A stretch of 64,000 nt of DNA from Mesorhizobium_G sp050247155 (GCA_050247155.1 JBFWUS010000017.1:10664-74663); one strand, 5' to 3'. Positions 25,499 through 34,350 are shown, counted from the stretch's first letter. Translations and numbers: made by a program. The notes: generated by a model from the sequence alone, not told the origin.

Positions 25499-27012
25499 GC
25501 TTGCTCTCCCGTATTTGCTGCGCTCGCCGCCGTGCCTGTGGCATGCAGCATCACTTCTTCTTCGGAGGTTCGAGACGATTCCAGTTCGGCGACGATGCGC
25601 CCCTCGCGCATGACGAGCAGGCGGTCGCTGGTGCCGATGGCCTCCGGCAGATCGGAGGAAATGACGAGGATCGCCTTGCCGGCGCGGGCAAGGCCATCGA
25701 TCTGTTCGTAGATTTCGCGCTTTGCGCCGATGTCGACGCCCCGCGTCGGCTCGTCGAGGATCAGCACGTCGCAATCGCGCAGCAGCCAGCGGGCAAGTGC
25801 AGCCTTCTGCTGGTTGCCGCCCGACAGCGCCTTGACCGGCAGGCCGATGGCATTCAGCCTGAGCCGCAGCCGCTCCATCTCGCCGAGCACGGCCGAGCGC
25901 CGTTCCCGCCTGCGGATGACGCCCCTCGACACGAAGCGGTCGAGCGAACTGATGGCGACATTGTCCTCGACGCTATGGTCGAGGAAGAGGCCCTGTTCCT
26001 TGCGGTTTTCCGGCACCATGCCGATGCCGTCAGCAATCGCTTCGGTCGGATCGGCCGGAGCGCTCACGCGCCCTGCGATCTCCACGTGGCCCTGCGTGCG
26101 CGCATCCGCGCCGAAGATCAGCCGGCCGACCTCGGTACGGCCGGAGCCGATGAGGCCCGCCATGCAGACGACCTCGCCGGCATGGACCGTCAGGTCCACC
26201 GGACCGATAGCGGGACCTGCAAGACCTCTCACCGTCAGCAACGGACGCCCCGCCGCGCGCGGCTCGTGGTGATAGAGATCGGCGACCGTGCGGCCGACCA
26301 TCATGCGCACCACGTCCGCCGGGCTGATCTCGTCCAGCGTCCCCGTGCCGACATAGGTGCCGTCACGGAAGACGGTAACCCGGTTGGCAAGCTGCCAGAC
26401 TTCCTCCATGCGGTGGGATATGTAGATCATGCCGACGCCCGACGCCCGCATCTGTTCGATCAGCTTGTAGAGCTCGATCGCCTCGGCGCGCGACAGTGCC
26501 GCAGTCGGCTCGTCGAGCACCAGAACGCGGGCATTTTCTCCGACGGCGCGAGCGATCTCGACCATCTGCTGCATGCCGACGCTGAGCGAGCCGAGCTTGC
26601 GGCGCGGGTCGATGGAGGAATGGATGCGCGCCAGCTTGTCGCGCGCGTCCTTTTCCATCAGGGCGCGGTCGAGCATGCCGAAACGGGTCTTCGGCTCGCG
26701 GCCCAGCGCAAGGTTCTCGGCGACCGTCATCTCCGGCACCGTGTTCAATTCCTGGTGGATGATCGCGATGCCGTGCCGGGCGGCATCGCGCGGCGAGCGG
26801 ATATCGACCGCCTGCCCGTCGATGCGGATCGCACCGGCATCGCGCTCGATATTGCCGGCGAGGATCTTCATCAGCGTCGATTTCCCGGCGCCGTTCTCGC
26901 CCATGAGCGCGTGGACCTCGCCTGCCCGGAGGTCGAAGCGCACGTCGTTCAGCGCGAGCGTGGCGCCGAACCGCTTGGAAATGCCTTCAAGGGTCAACAA
27001 AGGATGGGACAT
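25495..27012 (-). CDS. CUT2 sugar ABC ATPase with two nucleotide-binding domains, RbsA-like
   Basis: 505 residues with two ABC domains in tandem. Domain 1 has Walker A GENGAGKST (about residue 38), a signature around LSVGMQQMVEIARAV and Walker B VLVLDEPTAAL. Domain 2 has a degenerate Walker A region (GLIGSGRTEVGR) and LSGGNQQKAALARWL with LILDEPTRGVD. This is the standard RbsA/XylG build, in which only the first site is fully conserved. The gene starts 72 bp after the binding-protein gene. Confidence 0.93.
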   Translation of the reverse strand: MSHPLLTLEGISKRFGATLALNDVRFDLRAGEVHALMGENGAGKSTLMKILAGNIERDAGAIRIDGQAVDIRSPRDAARHGIAIIHQELNTVPEMTVAENLALGREPKTRFGMLDRALMEKDARDKLARIHSSIDPRRKLGSLSVGMQQMVEIARAVGENARVLVLDEPTAALSRAEAIELYKLIEQMRASGVGMIYISHRMEEVWQLANRVTVFRDGTYVGTGTLDEISPADVVRMMVGRTVADLYHHEPRAAGRPLLTVRGLAGPAIGPVDLTVHAGEVVCMAGLIGSGRTEVGRLIFGADARTQGHVEIAGRVSAPADPTEAIADGIGMVPENRKEQGLFLDHSVEDNVAISSLDRFVSRGVIRRRERRSAVLGEMERLRLRLNAIGLPVKALSGGNQQKAALARWLLRDCDVLILDEPTRGVDIGAKREIYEQIDGLARAGKAILVISSDLPEAIGTSDRLLVMREGRIVAELESSRTSEEEVMLHATGTAASAANTGEQA

Positions 27013-27084
27013 GTCATCGTGCCTCGCGTGGGGAGCCGGAAGCGGGGGAGAAACCGCTTCCGGCCGGGCTGAGCGCTTCGCGTC

Positions 27085-28035
27085 TTACCAGCCGGGGTAT
27101 TGGGCGACGTTCTGACGGTCGACGAGCACGCTCTCGATCAGGATCGTCTTTTCGGCGGGGGGGTTGCCGGCGGCCATGGCTTCCGCCACCTTGACGGCCT
27201 GGCGCACCATCTCGGCCGGGTTCTGCGTCGCCGTGCCGATGAAGGGCGAACCTTCGCGCTTCAGCTCCTCGACCGCTTCGGGGCTGCCGTCGACGCCGGT
27301 CACCTTGATCGTCTCGGCCTTGCCGGCCTGCTCGACGGCGAGAACCGCGCCGAGCGCCGACGGGTCGTTCATGCCGAAGATGCCAGTGACTTCGGGATTG
27401 GCGGTCAGCATGTCGGTGGTGACGGCAAGGCCCGAGGCGCGATCGTTCTTCGAGGCCTGCTGGCCAACGATCTTGATGTCCGGATAGTTCTTGGCGACGT
27501 TCTTGCAGCCGGCGATGCGGTCGATGATCGTCTGGATCGGCGTGCCGTCCACCAGCAGGACCTCGCCTTTGCCGCCCATCTGCTTGAAGAGGTAATCGCA
27601 GGAGCGTTCGCCCGCCTGTACCGCATTGGTCATGACCACCGCATCGGCGCCCTTGGCCGGAGTATCGACGGCGATGACGATGATGCCGGCTTCCTTGGCG
27701 CGCAGGATGGCCGGTTCGATGCCGGCTTCATCCACGGCGGAAATGACGATGAGGTTCACGCCCTGCTGGATGAAGGCATCGATCTGGGTGTTCTGGTTGG
27801 CAAGATCGAGCTGCGCATCCTGGGTGTTGACCGTGGCGCCGATCCCCTTGGCGGCGTCTTCCGCGCCCTTGGTCATGGCCGAGAAGAACGGGTTGGACAT
27901 ATCCTGCACCATCAGGCCGATCTTCTCGATCTTCTTCGGCGCGTCCTGAGCAGCCACCGGCTGGGCCAGGAACAGACCGCCGAGCGCGAGCATGGATGCC
28001 GTTGTGGCGAGCTGCATATAAGTTTTGAACTGCAT
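27085..28035 (-). CDS. CUT2 periplasmic sugar-binding protein, RbsB-like
   Basis: 316 residues from ATG at 28035, preceded by GGAGG. The signal peptide MQFKTYMQLATTASMLALGG with cleavage after AAA-type VAA/AQ is clear. The mature part is a periplasmic binding protein family 4 (RbsB/LacI-like) domain: MVQDMSNPFFSAMTKGAEDA, GIFGMNDPSALGAVLAVEQA and VDGSPEAVEEL. It is the first structural gene downstream of the regulator and lies about 97 bp below an operator copy. It ends QNVAQYPGW, as RbsB-type proteins of rhizobia often do. Ligand: a monosaccharide or polyol, unspecified. Confidence 0.92.
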   Translation of the reverse strand: MQFKTYMQLATTASMLALGGLFLAQPVAAQDAPKKIEKIGLMVQDMSNPFFSAMTKGAEDAAKGIGATVNTQDAQLDLANQNTQIDAFIQQGVNLIVISAVDEAGIEPAILRAKEAGIIVIAVDTPAKGADAVVMTNAVQAGERSCDYLFKQMGGKGEVLLVDGTPIQTIIDRIAGCKNVAKNYPDIKIVGQQASKNDRASGLAVTTDMLTANPEVTGIFGMNDPSALGAVLAVEQAGKAETIKVTGVDGSPEAVEELKREGSPFIGTATQNPAEMVRQAVKVAEAMAAGNPPAEKTILIESVLVDRQNVAQYPGW

Positions 28036-28131
28036 GGTTTCCTCCATCTGATCGTCCGCCGTGATGTGACGGACAGCCTCCTTGACGATCGGGATCGCGA
28101 CGATCACCGCGATTTCATGCGCCGACGACCT

Positions 28132-28147
28132 ACCTAATCGTTTAGGT
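28132..28147. promoter_or_regulatory. LacI-family operator upstream of the rbsB-like gene
   Basis: ACCTAATCGTTTAGGT is a 16-bp palindrome with one mismatch and a central CG. It differs in one base from the perfect copy at 29302-29317. It lies between the regulator and the binding-protein gene and so gives the transporter genes their own control site. Confidence 0.85.
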
Positions 28148-28186
28148 TGATCGCCGGAATCTTGCCCTTCCCGGCATGGGAACCGC

Positions 28187-29284
28187 TCAAGCCGCCTGGA
28201 AGGATCCTTTCTTGACGATGCCGTCGTCCTGCGCGACGCATCCACACGAGCCGCGCAGCGTCAATTTCGCCGGCACCTGCTGGCGATGCTCGGGCAGATA
28301 AACGGGACTTACGGACTTGCCCTTCCGCTCGGCCGCTTCCTGACCCTCGATGATATCGCGCAGCATCATCGCCGCGCGCCGGCCGATTTCCTCGCTGTGC
28401 TCGTTGAGCACGGTAATCGGTGGATCGGTGAGCGTCGACCAGGCGAATTCGTCATAGGCGACAACCGCCACGTCATTCGGGACGCGAATCCCCCGATCCT
28501 TCAGAAGGCCCATGGCGCCCAGCAGCAAAGGATTGTTGCCGGCGATCAGGGCATCGGGCAGCGCAGCGCGATCATCGAGATGCCGTCCAAGCGTTTCACG
28601 CGTTGATGCCGCGTCGTTGGCCGTTTCCAGTACAACGAGGTCCGCACCGGCGAGACGCGCGGCTTCGCGAAGACCACTCTCGCGGCCGAAACGGGACGAC
28701 CACTTGGAGGGATAGACGAGGAACAGCCAGTCCCTGTAGCCATGATCGGCCAGATGCTGGCCAACTATCAGACTGGCCTCATGGTTGTTGGTGGTGACGC
28801 TGGGAAAGTGCGCGGCCTCCGGTGGCGGCGAAGAGTCGACGAAGACCACCGGAATGTCCCATTTAGCCAGAAGCTCGGTGTGCTCGGGCTGAAGCGTCAA
28901 TGCCGAAATCACGCCCGCCGTGCGGGATTCGATGAGGCGCTGGATCATGCGCGCCTCGAGCCGCGTATCGTATGCGCCGTCTACCGCCACGTCGCCGACG
29001 ATCACGGTCCACGCGGACGGATCAAGTGCCTGCTGGATGCCGGTCATCAAGTCGAGATAATAGGAGTTGGAAGTGCTTGCGGTGATGACCGCAACGGTAT
29101 CGCGCTTTGCGCGCCGCAGTTCCTGTGCTGCCCGGTTCACGACGTAGCCAAGGTCTCGCGCCACTTTGAAGATTTGCTCCCGGCTCTGTTCGGAAACCCC
29201 GTCTCCGCCGTCCAACGCGCGCGAAACCGTAAAGACGGAGAATCCCGTCGCACGGCTGATATCGCGCATTGTCGAGCGGGCCAA
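28187..29284 (-). CDS. LacI-family regulator of the CUT2 sugar operon
   Basis: 365 residues. The N-terminal helix-turn-helix is MRDISRATGFSVFTVSRALD, the hinge is AAQELRRAKRD and the effector-binding domain follows (VFVDSSPPPEAAHFPS, ALIAGNNPLLLGAMGLL, VAYDEFAWSTLTDPP). The last 25 residues carry a small Cys cluster (SCGCV) that is unusual for the family. Perfect palindromes in front of its own gene and in front of the rbsB-like gene indicate that it represses both until the sugar is present. Confidence 0.92.
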   Translation of the reverse strand: MARSTMRDISRATGFSVFTVSRALDGGDGVSEQSREQIFKVARDLGYVVNRAAQELRRAKRDTVAVITASTSNSYYLDLMTGIQQALDPSAWTVIVGDVAVDGAYDTRLEARMIQRLIESRTAGVISALTLQPEHTELLAKWDIPVVFVDSSPPPEAAHFPSVTTNNHEASLIVGQHLADHGYRDWLFLVYPSKWSSRFGRESGLREAARLAGADLVVLETANDAASTRETLGRHLDDRAALPDALIAGNNPLLLGAMGLLKDRGIRVPNDVAVVAYDEFAWSTLTDPPITVLNEHSEEIGRRAAMMLRDIIEGQEAAERKGKSVSPVYLPEHRQQVPAKLTLRGSCGCVAQDDGIVKKGSFQAA

Positions 29285-29301
29285 GCTGTCCTCCCATTGG
29301 C

Positions 29302-29317
29302 ACCTAAACGTTTAGGT
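29302..29317. promoter_or_regulatory. Perfect LacI-family operator upstream of the regulator gene
   Basis: ACCTAAACGTTTAGGT is a perfect 16-bp palindrome 17 bp upstream of the LacI start codon, and pairs with the site at 28132-28147. Confidence 0.88.
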
Positions 29318-29497
29318 TACTTAGCAATCCTCGAACCTATGTGTCAAGTGGCGGACACGGAGTCCAAAACGCCCAATCCGTGCCCCATCCCATCAGGCAT
29401 TCCGAGCCTTTGTCACAAGGAACGGCAACGGGCATCTTCCATCAGAGACTGCAGATGCCTGTTGCTCAAGCGTGACTGTGAAATTGCGCGGAACGTT

Positions 29498-29564
29498 GAC
29501 CCCCATGTCCGATCGCATGCAAGCATTTGACTCTGCTCACAAATTTGTAAATGCAGATGGGGTC
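29498..29564. repeat. Nested inverted repeat in the 370-bp gap before the DUF1612 gene
   Basis: The outer arms are GACCCCCAT (29498-29506) and ATGGGGTC (29557-29564). The inner arms are GCATTT (29523-29528) and AAATGC (29549-29554), and a perfect palindrome ACAAATTTGT (29539-29548) abuts the right inner arm. The gap from 29318 to 29684 has no gene. It is AT-rich after 29590 (the stretch AAAATATATTTAGAAAT) compared with its neighbours. It marks the boundary between the sugar operon and the plasmid backbone. The function is unknown. Confidence 0.4.
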
Positions 29565-29684
29565 CCGCCGGCGCTCATGCGGACCTGTTTACCCCTTAAA
29601 ATATATTTAGAAATCAATGTGTTACGCGACAAGACGGTAGGGTCGCCTTTCAATGCACACTCACATCCCACGATATTTGCCATT

Positions 29685-30800
29685 TCATACGATCCCCCAC
29701 GCCCGGAAACTTCCCTTCCCAGTTAGCTCGCGCAGGCTGAGCGCGCCGATCAGATCGAGCGCGCCCTGCCGCGACACCTTGAGTTCGTGCTGGACCATGC
29801 TGGTCGAGATCATCGGCCGCGACAGCACCAGATCCATCAGCCGCGGCAGCTTGGAGCTGGCGCGGCGGCCGCGCAGCAGGCGCTCCATCTGCTCCCGGGC
29901 CAGCATCAGCCGGTCATGCTGTCTCAGACCGGTGCTGGCTGCCTCGTGTATCGCGTCAATCCACGCCAGCAGACGATCCGTGCGGTTGCGGGCGCGCCGG
30001 CGCTCGCGTGGGATTTTTTGTGCGCCAAGGTGCAGGCACGGCAGATGGTGCGCGCCAAGCCCCTCCTGACGCATCAACGCGGCGACAAGCAGCGGACCTA
30101 CCCAGTCGCCTCGCTGCAACACTTCGATGTCGTTCCAGGCGTCGAGCGCCAGCGCGGCTCGCAGCACCGGAAGCAAGTGTCGCGTCCGATCCACGACATC
30201 GCGCCATTCGGCAAGGCGGGCGCCCTGGTCCCAGTCGAGATCGTAAAGCACCGCCAGCCGTTCGTCGTCCTGTGGCGGACGCCGCGACGTCACATCGGCG
30301 CCGCTGAGGATTTTCGACGAACGGGCCAGCACCGCGTCGATCTCGGCAAACTCCTCCGCCAACGGATCCGGCTCGGCCGGCGCATCAAAATCCGGTTCCG
30401 GGGATGGGCCACCCTCCCCTTCCCAGCCGCCGCCCGTGTCCGCCGCCCCGGGTTCATCGTGTCCAGTCAGTTCGCGCAACCCCTCGCGGCCGAAAGCCCA
30501 GTCCCGCGGCTGCGCCAGGATGCGCCGTCGCCGCCGCACCACGGCATGTGCCCGGGTCAATTCATGCGTGGCAATGCGCTGGTCCATTTCAGCGTCACGG
30601 AAGACCAGGTCTTCGAGATGGACGAGCTCACCCTCTAACCAAAGCGCCGCGACCGCGTCGTGGAAATGCGAGCGTTGGATCCAGCCGTCGCGGACCACGG
30701 AATGCGCCAGCCGCTCATCGAGACGGACCAGGCCCTCCGTCGCGCGTCCCGCCGGGCCTATGAGGGTTTCGAGAGGCAATCTGCCGATGTCGTAAGCCAT
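29685..30800 (-). CDS. DUF1612 / RHE_PE00001-family plasmid protein
   Basis: 371 residues with no membrane span. The N-terminal third carries ERLAHSVVRDGWIQRSHFHD and LWLEGELVHLEDLVFRD. A charged low-complexity linker follows (EGEGGPSPEPDFDAPAEPDP), then a C-terminal helix-turn-helix-like end, RPMISTSMVQHELKVSRQGA. This order matches the DUF1612 proteins with a C-terminal HTH that are common on rhizobial repABC plasmids. The molecular role is not established. The HTH suggests DNA binding. It diverges from vapBC, and a perfect inverted repeat sits in the shared 237-bp region. Confidence 0.75.
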   Translation of the reverse strand: MAYDIGRLPLETLIGPAGRATEGLVRLDERLAHSVVRDGWIQRSHFHDAVAALWLEGELVHLEDLVFRDAEMDQRIATHELTRAHAVVRRRRRILAQPRDWAFGREGLRELTGHDEPGAADTGGGWEGEGGPSPEPDFDAPAEPDPLAEEFAEIDAVLARSSKILSGADVTSRRPPQDDERLAVLYDLDWDQGARLAEWRDVVDRTRHLLPVLRAALALDAWNDIEVLQRGDWVGPLLVAALMRQEGLGAHHLPCLHLGAQKIPRERRRARNRTDRLLAWIDAIHEAASTGLRQHDRLMLAREQMERLLRGRRASSKLPRLMDLVLSRPMISTSMVQHELKVSRQGALDLIGALSLRELTGKGSFRAWGIV

Positions 30801-30886
30801 TGTTTTGGCTATATCTGATTTGCAATTATCAAGCTAGATACCCGCTCACTGGACAGCCCACCTACTTTTCCTCCGCAGATATTAAC

Positions 30887-30911
30887 TATCGATAAGTACC
30901 TCTTATCGATA
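30887..30911. promoter_or_regulatory. Perfect inverted repeat between the DUF1612 gene and vapB
   Basis: The arms TATCGATAAG (30887-30896) and CTTATCGATA (30902-30911) are perfectly complementary, 10 bp each with 5 bp between. A degenerate half (TATCTATAAG) follows at once. It lies 87 bp upstream of the DUF1612 start and 127 bp upstream of vapB. The layout suits an operator for the HTH of the DUF1612 protein, or a recombinase core site given the tyrosine recombinase encoded 2 kb away. Confidence 0.55.
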
Positions 30912-31037
30912 TCTATAAGACCAAGCCTTGACCAAGTTCCGAAAATGGCGCTATTATCGTCCAAATCCTCGATCGCCGGGCAAATCCACGCTCTGCTCGA
31001 CGAGAAAGGCCATCCCAGAGCGAGCCCGGAGACATCC

Positions 31038-31280
31038 ATGACCATCACCGTCAAGGTCGGTGAAGCCAAAACCCACCTTTCCGACCTTCTGGCAAAGGTC
31101 GAGGCCGGCGAGGAGGTGATCATTTCGCGCGGCAACGACGCTATCGCAAAACTCACGCGCATTCGCCGCGAGACCGATATCGAGGCGGCGATTGCCGATA
31201 TCCGCGCCGCCCGCGCCAACCGGGCCAGCACCACGCAGGACGAAATCCGCGCCTGGCGCGACGAAGGCCGCCGGTTCTGA
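31038..31280 (+). CDS. vapB: Antitoxin of a type II toxin-antitoxin pair (Phd/YefM-VapB type)
   Basis: 80 residues from MTITVKVGEAKTHLSDLLAK at 31038, with GGAG 9 bp upstream. The frame is open further 5' but that part has no protein-like character. The N-terminal half is the Phd/YefM DNA-binding fold (GEAKTHLSDLLAKVEAGEEV). The C-terminal tail (IRAARANRASTTQDEIRAW) would wrap around the toxin. It ends at the vapC start (TGATG overlap). It neutralises VapC and probably represses the operon. Confidence 0.88.
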   Translation: MTITVKVGEAKTHLSDLLAKVEAGEEVIISRGNDAIAKLTRIRRETDIEAAIADIRAARANRASTTQDEIRAWRDEGRRF

Positions 31281-31717
31281 TGCGCGTCATCGACGCCTCC
31301 ATCGCGGCAGCCTGGTTCCTGCCCGACGAACAGGATGACGCGGCCGACCGGTTGATGGCCGATCTGGGGTCGACGCCGGGTGTCGTCCCGTCGCTGTTCT
31401 GGTTCGAGACGCGCAATCTGTTCCTGATGGCGGAACGGCGCGGCCGGCTCGAGCAGGGTGGGGCCGCGCTTTCGATGGCGCAACTGCGCCGCCTGCCGCT
31501 GCATGATGACGGCGCCGGCAACGACGCCCTGGTTCTCGCGATCGCGACGCGCCGGGCGCTGTCCGGCTATGACGCCTCCTATCTGGCGCTCGCCGCCCAG
31601 CGCTCGATACCGCTTGCGACGGCCGACAGAAGAATGGCCGATGCCGCCACTTTGGAAGGCGTCGCCGTGCTCGGACCGCACGGCGCGAGCGCAACGCCGC
31701 TCACGCAAAAGCCATGA
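31280..31717 (+). CDS. vapC: PIN-domain toxin VapC
   Basis: 145 residues. The four acidic positions of the PIN ribonuclease site can be seen: MRVIDASIAAAWFLPDE (Asp5), LFWFETRNLF (Glu), LSGYDASYLALA (Asp) and LATADRRMADAA (Asp). VapC toxins cleave tRNA or rRNA and stabilise plasmids by killing or arresting cells that lose the antitoxin. Its stop overlaps the start of the next gene by ATGA, which is unusual because it places an unrecognised 360-aa protein in the same operon. Confidence 0.9.
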   Translation: MRVIDASIAAAWFLPDEQDDAADRLMADLGSTPGVVPSLFWFETRNLFLMAERRGRLEQGGAALSMAQLRRLPLHDDGAGNDALVLAIATRRALSGYDASYLALAAQRSIPLATADRRMADAATLEGVAVLGPHGASATPLTQKP

Positions 31718-32796
31718 CGACGCGACTACCCAACGCCGCCACCATCGAAACCGTGCTGGCTGGTCTCGATCCGGCCTCGGCCGACACAGATCTCGCCCCT
31801 ACCCTGTCGGCCGCTTTCCCCGGCTTCACCTTCACCGCCGCACCGGTCGACGACTTTTATTGGCGCGACGCCCGCACCGTGATCGGTGCCGACGGCGGCC
31901 GGCTCGGCGATCATCGCGCATGGATCGAGCAAGAACTGGCCGATCTCGGCGGCGATCTGACCGCCTTCTGGACCCGGCACCGCGACAGCGGGCTCAAATT
32001 CTCGGAATGGCGCGGCGGCAATGTCTTCGCCTTCGCGCCGACTGGCCCGGGCGTCGCCGATTTCGTGCAGATATCGCTCGGCCGCGAGGTCGAGGTGCTG
32101 GCCGGCCCCGTCGTCGAACCTGACTACCGGCCGTTCAGTGCCGATCGTCTCTTCGAGCCATCCTGGATCAGCCGCGAGCCTGTCACCGACGCCCCGGTGC
32201 TCGCCGGTCCGCTCTATCGCCTGCAGCGCCGCAGCGGCCTCGTCCATATGCGCAGCTTTCTGGCCACCCGCCAGCGCCTCGAACGCGAGCAGCGGGAAGC
32301 GCAGCGCCCGCAGATCGCGGCTCGCACCATCCGCGAAGTCGGCTTGGATAGCGGCAACGAGACCCCGTTCCTCGACCTGAACCCGGACTGGTTCGACTTC
32401 GTGCCGCGGGAAAACCGCTTTTTTGCCGACTGGGCGCGGTCGAGCGCAGCAAGCGCTCGCATTTACGATTACTGGGCCTTCGACATCCAGGATTTTGACG
32501 AGCGCGGCCAGCGCCGGTTGAGCTTTATCCCGCGGCCACTCAAAAAAAAGATGCCGGCCGAGCGGCTGCTCGTCAACGATGGCGTGTCCGTCCACCGGCT
32601 GATGGAGCGCATCGAGGCGATCGACACCGAAGTGGGCGTGCCCTTCGCCTGGTTCTTCCTGATGACGCACGGCCATTGGGTCGATCCAGACGTCGGCCAA
32701 ACCATCGCCGACGGTCTGCGCGGCGACCGCGTCCGCCTGCCCGATCCCGATGCCGCGGTTCTGCTGGCCTGGGCCGACAAACCCTACCTGTTCTGA
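31714..32796 (+). CDS. Unrecognised 360-aa protein coupled to vapBC
   Basis: 360 residues, no signal peptide or clear membrane span, rich in Trp, Phe and Asp: VDDFYWRDARTVIGADGGRL, TRHRDSGLKFSEWRGGNVF, WFDFVPRENRFFADW. It ends PDPDAAVLLAWADKPYLF. I do not recognise a domain. Its ATG overlaps the vapC stop, and the recombinase gene starts 9 bp after its end, so vapB, vapC, this gene and the recombinase form one unit. Its reading frame shows normal host-like codon use and a long conserved-looking core, so it is a real protein. A role in plasmid maintenance is inferred only from position. Confidence 0.7.
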   Translation: MTTRLPNAATIETVLAGLDPASADTDLAPTLSAAFPGFTFTAAPVDDFYWRDARTVIGADGGRLGDHRAWIEQELADLGGDLTAFWTRHRDSGLKFSEWRGGNVFAFAPTGPGVADFVQISLGREVEVLAGPVVEPDYRPFSADRLFEPSWISREPVTDAPVLAGPLYRLQRRSGLVHMRSFLATRQRLEREQREAQRPQIAARTIREVGLDSGNETPFLDLNPDWFDFVPRENRFFADWARSSAASARIYDYWAFDIQDFDERGQRRLSFIPRPLKKKMPAERLLVNDGVSVHRLMERIEAIDTEVGVPFAWFFLMTHGHWVDPDVGQTIADGLRGDRVRLPDPDAAVLLAWADKPYLF

Positions 32797-32805
32797 GCGA
32801 TCGTC

Positions 32806-33975
32806 ATGTACGCACGCCTGCCCAAACCCTTGCCCGACGAAACGTTGCGCCGCGCCGAGGCGCTCGACGCGCTGGATCAGGTCCTGCCGTTCGGCCGCCG
32901 CGACGTCTTGGCCGAATTGCTGACCGACGACGACGTCGAGACGCTGCGCCACCTGGCGAAGGAAGGCATGGGCGACAACTCGCTCAGGGCGCTCACCTCC
33001 GACCTCGCCTATCTGGAGGCCTGGTGTGTCGCCGCGACCGGCGAGCCGCTGCCCTGGCCGGCGCCGGAAGCGCTATTACTAAAGTTCGTGGCGCATCATC
33101 TGTGGGATCCGGCCAGGCGAGAGATCGATCCTGGCCATGGCATGCCTGAGGACGTCGCGACCGCGCTCCGGGACGCGGAATTGCTGCGCGCCGAGGGCCC
33201 GCATGCGCCGAGCACGGTGCGCCGGCGGCTGTCGAGCTGGTCGACGCTGACGCAATGGCGCAATCTGAAGGGCAAGTTCAACGCGCCCGGCCTGCGCCAG
33301 GCCCTGAAACTGGCGACCCGCGCGAGCGCCCGGCCCCGCACCCGGAAAAGTCCAAAAGCGATCACCGCCGATATTCTCGCCGCACTTTTGAAGGCCTGTG
33401 CCGGCGATCGCCTGGTCGACGTGCGCGATCGCGCCCTGTTGCTGGTCGCCTTCGCTTCGGGCGGCCGACGGCGCAGTGAGGTCGCGGGCCTGCGCCTGGA
33501 ACAGCTGGCCGAGCAGGATCCGGTGCCGGTCGACCCCAAAGACCCGGACAGTGCCAAACTCCCCTGCCTCGAGATTCGTCTCGGCCGCACCAAGACCACC
33601 GAGGCCGATGACGATGCCTCGGTGCTTCTGATCGGCCGGCCGGTGCTCGCCCTGCAGCAATGGCTGGAGCAGGCCGCCATTACCGAGGGCGCCATTTTTC
33701 GCAGCATCGATCGCTGGGGCCATATCGAGCGCAAGGCATTGACTCCACAATCGGTCAATCTGATCCTGAAACGCCGGATTGCAGCAACTGGCCTCGACGC
33801 AAACCACTTCTCCGCCCACGGTCTGCGCGCCGGCTATCTGACGGAAGCCGCACGGCGCGGCATTCCCCTGCCCGAGGCCATGCAGCAATCACAGCACCGG
33901 TCGGTTCAACAAGCGTCCCGCTACTACAACGAAACCGAACGGCAGATGGGGCGGGCGGCAAGGCTGATCGTCTAG
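32806..33975 (+). CDS. Tyrosine-type site-specific recombinase
   Basis: 389 residues. The catalytic residues of the lambda-integrase family are in place: first Arg in ASGGRRRSEVAGLRLEQL (about 222), the His-x-x-Arg box HGLRAGYLTEAARRG (about 343), the second His in SQHRSVQQASRYYN and the Tyr nucleophile in the same RYYNE segment near 378. The N-terminal SAM-like DNA-binding domain spans about residues 40-140. On repABC plasmids such enzymes resolve plasmid multimers or move modules. It is cotranscribed with vapBC. A decayed relative lies directly downstream. Confidence 0.88.
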   Translation: MYARLPKPLPDETLRRAEALDALDQVLPFGRRDVLAELLTDDDVETLRHLAKEGMGDNSLRALTSDLAYLEAWCVAATGEPLPWPAPEALLLKFVAHHLWDPARREIDPGHGMPEDVATALRDAELLRAEGPHAPSTVRRRLSSWSTLTQWRNLKGKFNAPGLRQALKLATRASARPRTRKSPKAITADILAALLKACAGDRLVDVRDRALLLVAFASGGRRRSEVAGLRLEQLAEQDPVPVDPKDPDSAKLPCLEIRLGRTKTTEADDDASVLLIGRPVLALQQWLEQAAITEGAIFRSIDRWGHIERKALTPQSVNLILKRRIAATGLDANHFSAHGLRAGYLTEAARRGIPLPEAMQQSQHRSVQQASRYYNETERQMGRAARLIV

Positions 33976-34039
33976 ACTAACGACCATGGAACCCTATACG
34001 CGGCCTGCGCGCCCGCGCAATGCGTTGCTCGGCCTTTGC

Positions 34040-34350
34040 CAGCGGGTTGCGGAGCTTCGAGGTCATCGTCGTGGGATTGTGGCCGCGACCAGATCAAGGA
34101 CCGCCACCAGCGGTTGGAGGTGCTCAACAAAGGTGGAGCGCCTCGTCAACCGCACTGCGATTGCGGCCGACGTACGCTCCAACTTGCCGGACGGGAGCGG
34201 ACGAAGCTCTTCGCCGGCCATGCGCTACCGGCTGGTCTTGCCGCCTCGGCGATCGACGCGCGTACGGACAAAACAGCTTGGTCATTCCTCTTCCGAAATG
34301 ACCCGAACTTAACAAACCGCGTGAATCTAACCAAGATTGCGGGGCTGTAG
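34040..34350 (+). pseudogene. Decayed C-terminal end of a second tyrosine recombinase
   Basis: Fragments of a recombinase C-terminus occur in two plus frames. One frame has RERTKLFAGHALPAGLAASA (the His-x-x-Arg region, with Arg replaced by Pro) and, after a shift, KQLGHSSSEMTR in another frame. The first frame then ends NRVNLTKIAGL before a stop at 34348. These are the usual closing motifs of plasmid integrases (GHSLR.., QLGHASAEMT.., LTKAAGL). At least two frameshifts and the loss of the active-site Arg show that it is dead. It lies between the intact recombinase and the inverted repA/repB remnant. Confidence 0.6.
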
